A DNA stretch of 64,000 nucleotides from CAWBBA01 sp963729795 (lineage in GTDB: Bacteria; Desulfobacterota; Desulfomonilia; Desulfomonilales; Desulfomonilaceae). Shown here in pieces: positions 45,407 through 53,836 of the stretch. The stretch lies in assembly GCA_963729795.1 (NCBI GenBank), contig CAVSPC010000028.1:1-64000 (forward strand). Reading direction: 5' to 3'. The notes below the pieces were generated by a model. It was not told the DNA's origin. It made no database searches and worked only from the letters and a program-made list of their open reading frames with translations. A program made the position numbers and the translations under genes. Positions within the stretch are counted from its first letter, which is position 1. Every line of letters starts with the position of its first letter.

Positions 45407-47315
45407 CTCATCTTCGACAGTGCTCCATTTTGGGGCACTGAATAAGTGGCTGTAATTATTAGGTGCAACTTTTCTGTAGATCTGTAACTTACTGTAATCA
45501 CGAGGAGTGGTTTTTGATGACATTTTGGAATGTAGTGCCTATAATGATGAAACTAAGATGGGATTCTGCTTGACATGATGAGTGAGTTGATGCGATTTCA
45601 ATAGTATGTTCATTCGCAGAAAACGTAGTGTACAGAAAAGCGGGGAATATGAGTACCTCCAGATCGTCGAATCGATCAGAGACGGTGATAAGGTCCGCCA
45701 GAAGGTTATCGGTACGCTGGGCAGAACAGACAAGGTTCTGGCTTCGGGAAAGATCGGTGCACTCATTCGGAGTCTTGCTCAATTTGCACACCATCTCAAA
45801 GTTGTAGAGGCATCGCGCACCCCGGATATGCAGGCCCTCTCCTCGCGGGAGTGGGGACCGGCACTGGTCTTCGGCAGTCTCTGGGGCAAGCAGGGTATGC
45901 CGGATCTCATCAGGGGTTTGTCCGAGTCCCGCAGGTTCGAGTTTGATGTGGAGAGAGCCTCGTTCGCCATGGCCCTGCAGAGGCTGTGTCGACCAGGATC
46001 AGACCTTGCGGGATCGCAATGGATCTCGGGCGTCGAATGCCCCGGCTTTGACAAGCTGGAACTCCAACACTTCTACCGCACCGCCTCGTTCTTGGCTCAG
46101 GTCAGAGACGAGCTGGAAGTGGAGCTCTCCTGGCGCGACCGTGATCTGTTCAGCCTTGAGTTGGATCTCATCTTCATCGATACCACCAGCCTCTACGTGT
46201 ACACGGACATGGAAACCGATCTGCGCAAACGGGGATACTCCCGAGACAGGCGACCGGATCTGCCGCAGTTCGTGCTCTGTGTGGTGGTCAACCGCCACGG
46301 TTGGCCTGTTGCCTGGGACATCTTCCCCGGCAATACTGCCGACGTCCGCGCTCTGGAGATGATGGTGAGAAGGCTTCGCAAGCGCCTGCAGATAAACAGT
46401 GTTGTGCTCGTGGGAGACCGAGGGATGATCTCGGCTGACACCATCGAGCTTTTGACCGGCGACAAGGAAGCGCCGTTTGACTACGTGCTCGGTTGTCGCA
46501 TGCGCAAACAAAAAGAGGTGAACGGCGAGGTTCTCGCCCGTGCAGGTCGGTACCAGAAGGTCAACGACAACCTGGAAGTCAAAGAGGTCCTCGTGGGCGA
46601 GAAGCGCTATGTCGTGTGTCGCAATCCCGTGGAAGCCAGAAAGGACAAGGCCGCACGGGAGGCGGTCCTGGAAAAGCTCCAGCGCGTGATCTCCGAGAAG
46701 GGACCAAAAGCGGTGATCGGCAACCGGGGGTACGCTCGGTTCGTGCACATCGCCAAGGGGAGCGTAACCATCAACCAGGAGGCCGTGGAAGCGGACGCAC
46801 GGCTGGATGGCAAGTTTGTCCTTACCACCAACACGCACATGCCGGCATGTGACGTTGCCATGACCTACAAGAGCCTCTGGAGGGTGGAGCGTACCTTTTG
46901 GGAACAGAAGACAACCCTTGAGGTGCGGCCCATCTATCATCAGCGCGACGACACCTCTATCGGCCACATCGTTGCCAGTTTCCTCGCGCTTCGCCTGGAA
47001 GTGGATCTGCAGCGACGTTTGGATGACAAAGGGGTCTCAATCTCATGGCCTGATCTTATGCGAGATCTGGGCCACGTCCAGTCGGTCGAGGTCGAACTCG
47101 AAGGGAATCGCTACCAGCTCCGCACCACCATGCAAGGCGCAAGCCTCCACGCCTTCCAGGCCGCAGGAGTACGGCCGCCTTCCTCCATCACCCAGCTCTC
47201 TTCCAACTCCTGATCCCTTCAATTCGCAGACACTAATGTAGTGCCAAGGAACGCCCGCAGCTATTGTATCATATTTATATCCCTAACTTTATTTTTTAAA
47301 ACTGTCGAAGATGAG
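45407..47315 (+). mobile_element. IS1634-family insertion sequence, copy B (1909 bp)
   Basis: It has the same terminal repeats as copy A, CTCATCTTCGACAGT and its complement. The 5-bp target duplication TCATA is intact on both sides (45402-45406 and 47316-47320). Length equals copy A exactly. Confidence 0.95.
45606..47213 (+). CDS. IS1634-family DDE transposase, copy B
   Basis: 535 aa with all motifs described for copy A (IDTTSLYVY, GDRGMIS, ERTFWEQKTTLEVRPIYH). Here the N-terminus reads GEYEYLQIVESI, which fits the family better than the ETSRI of copy A, so B is the ancestral form. Another difference is Arg to His in LGHVQSVEVE. Intact ends and duplication suggest recent movement. Confidence 0.95.
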   Translation: MFIRRKRSVQKSGEYEYLQIVESIRDGDKVRQKVIGTLGRTDKVLASGKIGALIRSLAQFAHHLKVVEASRTPDMQALSSREWGPALVFGSLWGKQGMPDLIRGLSESRRFEFDVERASFAMALQRLCRPGSDLAGSQWISGVECPGFDKLELQHFYRTASFLAQVRDELEVELSWRDRDLFSLELDLIFIDTTSLYVYTDMETDLRKRGYSRDRRPDLPQFVLCVVVNRHGWPVAWDIFPGNTADVRALEMMVRRLRKRLQINSVVLVGDRGMISADTIELLTGDKEAPFDYVLGCRMRKQKEVNGEVLARAGRYQKVNDNLEVKEVLVGEKRYVVCRNPVEARKDKAAREAVLEKLQRVISEKGPKAVIGNRGYARFVHIAKGSVTINQEAVEADARLDGKFVLTTNTHMPACDVAMTYKSLWRVERTFWEQKTTLEVRPIYHQRDDTSIGHIVASFLALRLEVDLQRRLDDKGVSISWPDLMRDLGHVQSVEVELEGNRYQLRTTMQGASLHAFQAAGVRPPSSITQLSSNS

Positions 47316-47928
47316 TCATACCCGGTTTATGATCCGGGCGTATTGGCAGCAATTCAAAAGGTGCTCGTATTGGCTCAACATGCGAGCAGTTGGGTAATTG
47401 TCAGCTACAGTAAGAACTCAGAATGTCAGGGTATTATCTTCGAAACTATGCAGAATCTTGAAACACAGAAACAGTATTGGCGATCAGGTCGCCCCGAGAT
47501 AGGACGACCTGAATCCATAATCCATTGTAAACACCACTAGTTATACGGTTGCCTGACAAATCCCCTGAATAATCAAACACGATTGAACACAGCATGTCAT
47601 GATAAGGGCTTGTCCGTCCTCCAAAAGGTATGGAAGGAGTATGGAAAAATTCTGACGCCGAAAATACTTTCCCTGAGCCGCATTGTCCTCGGATGCACAT
47701 CGACCGAAGCCGTATCTCGGCCGTGAGAGGCCGGCGATAGCACAAATGAATAAACGATCTGCTTTTAAGCCCCAGTAATTTCAAGCTATATCAGCCCCTC
47801 TTAGTCCCTCATTGTCCCCCTTGATCCCCAAAAGTGGGAACAAAAAGTTCATCTCCAGGTAAATCGAGGCATGTTCCCATGCCTCATACGGGCCGCTGTT
47901 TACTAATTGAATTCAAATGCTGGCGAGG
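47316..47928. repeat. Gene-free region with intergenic repeat, copy 2
   Basis: 47541-47800 aligns with 36391-36600; CTCGGCCGTGAGAGG near 47718 is a clear shared word. No supportable gene is present. Confidence 0.5.
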
Positions 47929-48720
47929 TCATCTTGCCGGGCGGAGCCAAGCATGTTGCCGAGAGACCGCAATCAGAGATCCCGCTTCGTCCCATATATA
48001 GCCGTCTTCCTCTAACATACCATTATGAATGAAAGATGTTTTGAAGACACATTTCAGCCATTCGCCTCCAGGTATGCTGCGAACACTTACGGAGAATTCA
48101 ATAGTCGGTATCCATCCAACTATGCCATGACTAGATAAGACGGCGGGAGGGAAGGAATCAGCAATCAGGACTACGGCTAGTGCATCGAATTGGCGTTTCT
48201 TCTTAAACCTGATCCAGCCTTTAATATCTGACTTTTCCGTTAGAGTACCGGTCATCCATCCCGCGGTTGTCGGGTCCAAGCGAACGTCCATCATTTCGTA
48301 CAGCGTGTACTTCGGCAACGTCGGCACTGTGACACTTTCTTCCGGATCCGCGATGACAGGTTCATGCTCTCCATAGTGCGTTTCACCCCGGTCTCCACTT
48401 TCTTTCATGAAAGTGCCAAGTGCTCGAATTCTCTCCCTGCCTTTCTGCACGAGTCTTGCTTCAAGCCTGTTGAACCGATTGGAGTGCGAAATGGGTTCCA
48501 CGAAAACGTCTGCAGGACCTACCTCGGACCGTGCAACAAAATTGGCTGTGATAATCGGAATGCCTTTCGTTTTGCGGCACTGAGTCATTGCATTTAGCAG
48601 CAAGGCCATGAGATATCCGCCATTTGGATTACCGTCTATTGACCAGTTACCCGAGATGTTGGCCTTGAACTCTCCATCGCCCTGCTGCGTCAACGATACA
48701 TCCTGGTCAAACATATGCAT
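47929..48720 (-). CDS. Acyl-CoA thioesterase, double hot-dog (TesB/4HBT_3-like)
   Basis: 263 aa. Family text: GNWSIDGNPNGGYLMALLLN, where NGGY-x-L opens the central hot-dog helix, then NFVARSEVGPADVFVEPISH and RLEARLVQKGRERIRALGTF. The second hot-dog is DALAVVLIADSFPPAVLSSH, SVSVRSIPGGEWLKCVF and DGYIWDEAGSLIAVSRQHAW. It would hydrolyse acyl-CoA to free acid and CoA. ATG 48720 follows AGGGAACAGCAG. It fits the CoA-centred content of the island, although no partner gene is adjacent. Confidence 0.85.
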   Translation of the reverse strand: MHMFDQDVSLTQQGDGEFKANISGNWSIDGNPNGGYLMALLLNAMTQCRKTKGIPIITANFVARSEVGPADVFVEPISHSNRFNRLEARLVQKGRERIRALGTFMKESGDRGETHYGEHEPVIADPEESVTVPTLPKYTLYEMMDVRLDPTTAGWMTGTLTEKSDIKGWIRFKKKRQFDALAVVLIADSFPPAVLSSHGIVGWIPTIEFSVSVRSIPGGEWLKCVFKTSFIHNGMLEEDGYIWDEAGSLIAVSRQHAWLRPAR

Positions 48721-48817
48721 CTGCTGTTCCCTATCAAACGACGCCTTAACGGTGACAGATTGTGTGTCAGGGTTTCAAAAAGTGCTAGTGGGTCTCACCG
48801 ACGGACGAGAAACACGC

Positions 48818-49117
48818 TTATTTGAAAACCAACTTGCCTCCATTCATGGCTTTCTTAAATCGGGGCGAGTACTTCCAGGTGACAACCCTACGAGCATCCA
48901 GTACCATTGGTTCGCCAGTTTTGGGATTCCTACCTTTCCGGGCATGCTTGGACTGCACAGAAAATTTCCCAAACCCCGAGATCATAATGTCCTCTCCGCT
49001 AACAAGCCTTGCCTTCATGATGCCGAGGAGTTTTTCTAAGATCTCTTCCGCTTCCCCCTTCATGAAACCGCAATCATCAGCGATTTTCTTTGCTATGTGT
49101 GCCTTGGTAATTGTCAT
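48818..49117 (-). CDS. HU/IHF-family DNA-binding protein
   Basis: 99 aa, the normal length. N-terminal helices MTITKAHIAKKIADDCGFMK, then VSGEDIMISGFGKFSVQSKH (the conserved GFG-F), and the DNA-binding arm KGRNPKTGEPMVLDARRVVTW with the intercalating Pro. It looks more IHF-alpha-like than HU because of RRVVTWKYSPRFKKAMN. IHF often helps tyrosine integrases, and this gene lies 1.1 kb from the integrase; a link is possible but unproven. Confidence 0.92.
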   Translation of the reverse strand: MTITKAHIAKKIADDCGFMKGEAEEILEKLLGIMKARLVSGEDIMISGFGKFSVQSKHARKGRNPKTGEPMVLDARRVVTWKYSPRFKKAMNGGKLVFK

Positions 49118-49464
49118 GACAACCTACCCAAAACTGAAGCTGAAATAGTAACGAATCAGCAGAATAGCAGAACCGCAAACTTAAAGGCAATGATATCAGG
49201 ATATTCTTTAAGGGGGCTTGGCAATCATTGTGACAGAGCAGGAGCCTGTGACATGGTCGGAAGGAGTGTGCCTCCTGTCCCCACACGCTAGCCAACGGTA
49301 AGTCCCGATTACTTTTTCGACTGCCTCGCTGCAAAATACCAAGGCAGGTTCTCTGACGAAATTGATGAAAAGGAAGAGCGGCGCTGGTACATGAGGGCTC
49401 TGCGGATGGGCGCGGTTCATGTACGACGGCAAGGTCGGCGTGGGATTTAGTTCAGTCTAGAAAC
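49118..49464. other. Gene-free region before IS200
   Basis: No gene or RNA is supported. It probably holds the promoter of the HU-like gene. Frames around 49300-49440 have no recognisable text. Confidence 0.4.
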
Positions 49465-50106
49465 CCACGTCCTCTGGACGTGGTCAGAGTCTGAAGGCTT
49501 TGCCGGAGGACTGCCCACCTGTTACATCGATACTCGAGTTGTTCCCGCAACCACGAGTAAGGAGAAGCAGGTGAGCAGGTTCCGTAAGCTATCACATGCC
49601 ATATGGCATTGTCAGTATCATGTCGTGTGGGTACCAAAATACCGGTACCGAGTGTTACAGGGCATGGTAGGTCAAGAAGTTCACAACTGCATCCAGGTCT
49701 TCTGCGGTCAGCTTGGATGCGAGATCGTCGAGATGAGTGTTCAACCAGACCATGTCCACGTCATATGTATGGTGCCTCCCAAGGTGTCTATCTCGTCTTT
49801 GATGGGCACCCTCAAGGGTCGCACGGCGATCCGAGTATTCAAGCAGTTCCCGTATCTCAAGAAGAAGCCCTACTGGGGAAACCACTTCTGGGCCCAGGGC
49901 TACTGCGTCGACACAGTGGGTCTGGATGCGGAAATGATCCGCAAATACGTTAAATACCAAGAAGATAGAGAGCGTCACCAAGAGCAACTGCCGTTGAAAT
50001 ACGACTGAATTTCAGGGTGCGGTAACAACTCAGCTTGCCTCCTCTGGGGGCAAGCGCCCAGCCCCCCTCTGGGGGGCAACCTGAAAGCCACGTGCTCTGC
50101 ACGTGG
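49465..50106 (+). mobile_element. IS200-type insertion sequence with TCT-loop hairpins at both ends
   Basis: The left hairpin CCACGTCC-TCT-GGACGTGG is at 49465-49483. The right hairpin CCACGTGC-TCT-GCACGTGG is at 50088-50106. Two extra right-end hairpins lie at 50034-50054 and 50061-50077. The only gene is tnpA. IS200/IS605 ends carry subterminal hairpins and no terminal inverted repeats or duplication, so exact tips are uncertain by some 15-20 bp. Confidence 0.85.
49571..50008 (+). CDS. tnpA: IS200/IS605-family TnpA (HUH, Y1 transposase)
   Basis: 145 aa. The HUH motif is in QPDHVHVICMVPP, and the catalytic Tyr is in MIRKYVKYQE. The N-terminal IWHCQYHVVWVPKYR is standard for Y1 transposases that move single-stranded DNA. 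The protein appears complete and ATG 49571 lies behind GGAGAAGCAGG. No TnpB partner is present. Confidence 0.94.
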   Translation: MSRFRKLSHAIWHCQYHVVWVPKYRYRVLQGMVGQEVHNCIQVFCGQLGCEIVEMSVQPDHVHVICMVPPKVSISSLMGTLKGRTAIRVFKQFPYLKKKPYWGNHFWAQGYCVDTVGLDAEMIRKYVKYQEDRERHQEQLPLKYD

Positions 50107-50116
50107 ATATTTACAA

Positions 50117-50362
50117 GAAATACCAATTGGTAAGCAAGGAATTGGCCTTGACCGTCTTGACCTGGACGCGTGGGTGGACCAACATAAGGACCGCAACGGG
50201 CGTCCTGGGAAGGCTATGGGAGGAAAGCCACCATGGGACAGAAAGTTCCACCAGGGCTCAGGAAACGTGGAGAAACCTGGTACATCTGGAAAACAATCGG
50301 AAATCATCGAATTCGAGAAAGCACTGGAACGAGCAACCTCGCGGAAGCGGAAAGATACCTAG
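50117..50362 (+). pseudogene. Excisionase/AlpA-like gene remnant
   Basis: The frame reads KQGIGLDRLDLDAWVDQHKD then RNGRPGKAMGGKPPWDRKFH. The D-x-LDLDAWVDQHK text is the end of the small helix-turn-helix DNA-binding (Xis/AlpA, HTH_17) proteins that precede integrase genes. The N-terminal HTH is missing exactly where IS200 ends. It overlaps the integrase gene by about 130 bp in another frame. Confidence 0.6.
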
Positions 50363-51368
50363 CGCACCGCATGGAGCAGGTTCGTAACGCAGAAGTCTAC
50401 GGGGTGCGTCCCAAGAGGACTTTCAGGGAAGCAGCTACCAAGTATTTGAACGAAGCGGACAAGGCTACTCTCAATCAGGATGTGCGGCATTTGAAACAAC
50501 TCGATCCTTTTATAGGAGATTTGCCCTTGGAAGCCGTTCACATGGGGACGTTGCAACCCTTTATTGATGCACGGAAACGAGCGGTGAAAGGCAAGAAAGA
50601 GGGGAAACAAAAGGCGATAAAGATCCGTACTATCAACTATGCCCTTCAGGTGGTCCGTCATATCCTGAATCTTGCTGCTGGGGAATGGATGGATGAATAC
50701 GGTCTAACTTGGCTTCGGCACGCCCCAAAGATCAAGCTCCTCCGTGAAACTGATAAACGCCCACCATACCCGCTCTCATGGGACGAACAGGAGCGACTCT
50801 TCGCTGCGCTCCTCCCGCACCTGAGGAACATGGCCCTTTTCAGCGTCAACACGGGTTGCCGCGATCACGAGGTTTGCGAGCTTCGCTGGAACTGGGAGAT
50901 CCCTGTCCCTCCACTGGAAACATCGGTCTTCGTCATCCCAGGTGCGTACGTCAAGAATCGGGAAGATCGACTCGTGGTCCTGAATAGCATTGCCAGAGGC
51001 GTGATCGAACAGCAGGGGGACCGGCACCCTGTGTATGTTTTCCTGAACAGCAAAGGGAGTCTTGTGCGAAACATGTGCCGAGAGGCTTGGAGAACTGCAA
51101 GGAAGAAGGCGGGACTCCTCGATGTTAGAGTCCATGACTTGATGCACACGTTCGGGACGCGTCTGCGGCATGCGGGGGTGTCCTTTGAAGACAGACAAGA
51201 CCTGCTCGGGCACAAGTCCGGGAGGATCACGATCACTATTCCGCCCCCGAGTTGATGAACCTAATTCAAGCAGTGGAGCGGATTTGTGCAGATCATTGGC
51301 ACAAATTTGGCACAATGGTCATCCTGAGAACGAAAAAAGCCGACCTGCGTCTTGTCAAGTCGGCTTAA
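50233..51368 (+). pseudogene. Tyrosine recombinase (integrase), frameshifted with altered active site
   Basis: ATG 50233 with GGGAGG upstream. N-terminal arm-binding and SAM-like core-binding regions are followed by a catalytic domain. The first Arg is in NTGCRDHEVCELRW. The second box reads VHDLMHTFGTRLRHAG, so the catalytic Arg of H-x-x-R is Met. LLGHKSGR follows normally. A frameshift near 51230 then stops the frame at 51255. In the shifted frame the catalytic Tyr reappears in DHYSAPELMNLIQAVERICA, running to TAA 51366-51368, 14 bp from the tRNA-Lys CCA end. It is dead on two counts. Its position is that of the integrase of the 27.7-kb tRNA-Lys island. Confidence 0.88.
51333..51366 (-). 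terminator. Terminator of tRNA-Lys, overlapping the integrase 3' end
   Basis: On the minus strand AAGCCGAC and GTCGGCTT form an 8-bp stem with an intervening loop, followed by TTTTTT. It lies 17 bp past the tRNA 3' end. On the plus strand it forms the last codons of the integrase frame. Confidence 0.75.
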
Positions 51369-51382
51369 TCATTGACTCTTTT

Positions 51383-51458
51383 TGGTGGGCCGTCGGGGGC
51401 TCGAACCCCAAACCTACTGATTAAGAGTCAGTTGCTCTACCAGTTGAGCTAACGGCCC
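51383..51458 (-). tRNA. tRNA-Lys(CTT)
   Basis: 76 nt with encoded CCA. Acceptor GGGCCGT pairs with ACGGCCC. D arm TAGCTCAACTGGTAGAGCA, anticodon stem CTGA/TCAG around loop CTCTTAA (anticodon CTT), T arm with GGTTCGAGCCC. The last 47 bp recur exactly at 23680-23726 and with two changes at 9719-9765, so this gene is the integration target of at least two elements. Confidence 0.97.
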
Positions 51459-51682
51459 TCCCGGAAAGTCTAAAAATACCTTCAAGACCAGCCTTTGTCA
51501 AGATTTGTCGAGCCCTTTTAGAAGTCGGGTCCAGAACTTATGGCCGTGTAGAATCGCCAAATCAGTCAAGCGCCGTTTTTGCGATATAATGTCACTGGAG
51601 AAAGCCGCGTCACATGGTTGAATATGGAGTCCGTACAAGGGTATCATGTGCGGGATGGTAGCGACACCTTGCGAGGTCCAGC

Positions 51683-52696
51683 GTGAGCCGAGATGATAGC
51701 GGAAAAAGAGTAAACGTAAAGAGCTTCCTTGATGATTTCATTCGGGGCTCTTCGGAAGAGGAGTTGCAACAGAAATATTCGCTGGGCCACTCCCAGGTGA
51801 CCCGCGTTGTGGGAATCCTCAAGGGAAGAGGTGAGATTACACCGGAAACGCTCTCCAAACGGGAAGAAAACTTGAGAATCCGATTTGGCCCCACAGGAGG
51901 ATCACCTCATTCCCAATTGGAGGAAAAGGAGTCGGTGGACCTCAACTCTGGTTTGGTTCTCCACTGCCCTTCGTGTGGAGCCTCAGTGGAACGCGGGGTT
52001 AAGGCTTGCGATTACTGTGGAGCGCACCTGGACTTCTCACTCGGGGGAAAGACCGTCCATTGCCCTCACTGCTTTGCCGCGACCCCGGCTGACGGCCGGT
52101 TTTGCATCTGCTGTGCACGACCGTTGGAAAGAGCAGAACGTGAGGGTGCGATCCTGGAAAATCGCCTGTGCCCCCGATGCGAGGTCCCCATGCGGGAAGT
52201 TCAGATCGGGGACTTCTCAGTAGTCGGATGCCGTCAGTGCGGAGGTTTCTTCATTCCGGACGAGACGTTTGAAATGATGCAAGACAGATCGGACCGGGTA
52301 GTCTTTCCTTCAAGCCCGGTGCAACGGACACAAGTCGCGCCTGAAGCCACGGTTCGGTACGTGAGATGCCCGGTGTGTCGAAATATGATGAACAGGACAA
52401 ATTTTGCCAGAATTTCCGGCGCAATAATAGATACTTGTCGCGGGCACGGTACATGGTTTGATCCAGGTGAAATGGAAAAGGTAATGGACTTTGTGGCGCG
52501 CGGTGGACTGCAAAAGGCCAAGGCCGCTGACATTGAGAGACTGAAAGACGAGGAAACTCTCATGAGAATCAAGACCGCAGAGTCCAGAAATGATGTGAAC
52601 ATGCTGCCGGGCTCCTTTGCGGATTTTGGCGAGTCCAAGAAGGGCCTGCACATTCTGAATGTCTTGGGACGAGTCCTTAGAGAGTCCATAGACTGA
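51683..52696 (+). CDS. Multi-zinc-ribbon protein of unknown function
   Basis: 337 aa. The N-terminal helical module DDFIRGSSEEELQQKYSLGH matches one in the PilZ protein at 29113. At least four Cys4 zinc ribbons follow: HCPSCGAS..CDYCGAH, HCPHCFAA..CICCARP, LCPRCEVP..GCRQCGGFF and RCPVCRNM..DTCRGHGTWF. The last two have zf-TFIIB style ends. There is no signal peptide, so it is cytosolic. GTG 51683 has a modest GAGG upstream. It precedes the DUF362 gene by 21 bp and they probably form an operon. Possible roles are RNA/DNA or protein binding; nothing more specific can be said. Confidence 0.82.
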   Translation: MSRDDSGKRVNVKSFLDDFIRGSSEEELQQKYSLGHSQVTRVVGILKGRGEITPETLSKREENLRIRFGPTGGSPHSQLEEKESVDLNSGLVLHCPSCGASVERGVKACDYCGAHLDFSLGGKTVHCPHCFAATPADGRFCICCARPLERAEREGAILENRLCPRCEVPMREVQIGDFSVVGCRQCGGFFIPDETFEMMQDRSDRVVFPSSPVQRTQVAPEATVRYVRCPVCRNMMNRTNFARISGAIIDTCRGHGTWFDPGEMEKVMDFVARGGLQKAKAADIERLKDEETLMRIKTAESRNDVNMLPGSFADFGESKKGLHILNVLGRVLRESID

Positions 52697-52717
52697 TTAT
52701 GTCCTAAAGAGGAAAAG

Positions 52718-53809
52718 ATGAACGATAAGCCGATAGTAGCCGTCAAGAGAACACAACCTGAAACCGTGCTGCAAGACGTCAGGGTCGCGATGGAGCAGGC
52801 TCGCTTTCGAGACTATCTCGATCCATCCGCGCCGGTAATTCTCAAGGACAACATCTCCTGGCACTTTCCCTTTCTGGGCGCCAACACGACGCCCTGGCAA
52901 CTGGAAGGAGTGATACTTGCTCTAAAAGACGCGGGCTACGAAAAGATCGTTTGCGTGCAGAACGAAACCGTAGTGACCAACGCCCGGAAAGGTGAGAAGC
53001 TGAACAAGTATGTGCCTATCTTTGACAGGTACAAGATTCCGGTACTCTACAATTTCAAAGAAACTGATGTTCGCTGGATCAAATACACACCCAAGGCCAA
53101 GATGCGCGTTCTTGATGAAATCTTCCCGGATGGCATGCGGATTCCGGAGTACTTCATGGGAAAGAACATAGTGCATCTCCCCACAGTCAAGTGTCATATA
53201 TATACGGGGACCACGGGATCTATGAAGAACGCTTTCGGTGGGTTGCTGACTTCCAGACGCCATTATACTCACTCTGTGATCCACGAGACCCTAAATGATC
53301 TGCTTGACATCCAAAAGGAGATTCACGCGGGGATTTTTACCGTCATGGACGGAACCGTCTGCGGCAAAGGACCGGGACCTAGAACCATGTTCCCTGTGGA
53401 AAAGGACCTAATTCTCGCTGCCGGCGACAGCACGGCGATAGATGCTGTAGCAGCCAAGATGATGGGGTTTGACCCCATGACCCTCAAATTCATTCGCATG
53501 GCCCATGAATCTGGGTTGGGGAAGGGGGTTTTGGAAGAAATTGAAGTTGTGGGCGAGGATATTTCACAAGAGGACTGGGGCTTCACTGTGGGAAACAATG
53601 CTGCTTCCGCGGTGGGGAATTTTATTTGGTTCGGGCCACTGAGACCTCTTCAGAAGCTATTTTTCAGGACGCCTTTGGTTTATGCTTTCGTTTTCGGATC
53701 TTTTTTTTACCACGATTTTGTATATTGGCCCCTAAAAGCAAAACCCCAAATGCAGGCCTTCAAGAAGACTAGCAAATGGGGAAAGCTTTTTGATCAGTAC
53801 CCGGAATAG
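52718..53809 (+). CDS. DUF362-domain protein
   Basis: 363 aa. Family text: ILKDNISWHFPFLGANTTPW, VVTNARKGEKLN, NIVHLPTVKCHIYTGTTGSM, NAFGGLL, MDGTVCGKGPGPRTM and DSTAIDAVAAKMMGFDPM. DUF362 proteins are often linked to Fe-S proteins; this one has no ferredoxin cluster, so it is the stand-alone type. The C-terminal 60 residues are hydrophobic/aromatic (LVYAFVFGSFFYHDFVYWPL) and may touch the membrane. AAAGAGG precedes ATG 52718. It is convergent with the next gene, only 27 bp away. Confidence 0.88.
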   Translation: MNDKPIVAVKRTQPETVLQDVRVAMEQARFRDYLDPSAPVILKDNISWHFPFLGANTTPWQLEGVILALKDAGYEKIVCVQNETVVTNARKGEKLNKYVPIFDRYKIPVLYNFKETDVRWIKYTPKAKMRVLDEIFPDGMRIPEYFMGKNIVHLPTVKCHIYTGTTGSMKNAFGGLLTSRRHYTHSVIHETLNDLLDIQKEIHAGIFTVMDGTVCGKGPGPRTMFPVEKDLILAAGDSTAIDAVAAKMMGFDPMTLKFIRMAHESGLGKGVLEEIEVVGEDISQEDWGFTVGNNAASAVGNFIWFGPLRPLQKLFFRTPLVYAFVFGSFFYHDFVYWPLKAKPQMQAFKKTSKWGKLFDQYPE

Positions 53810-53836
53810 CCCGTTGCTGGGAAGGCTTTGGCCGGT

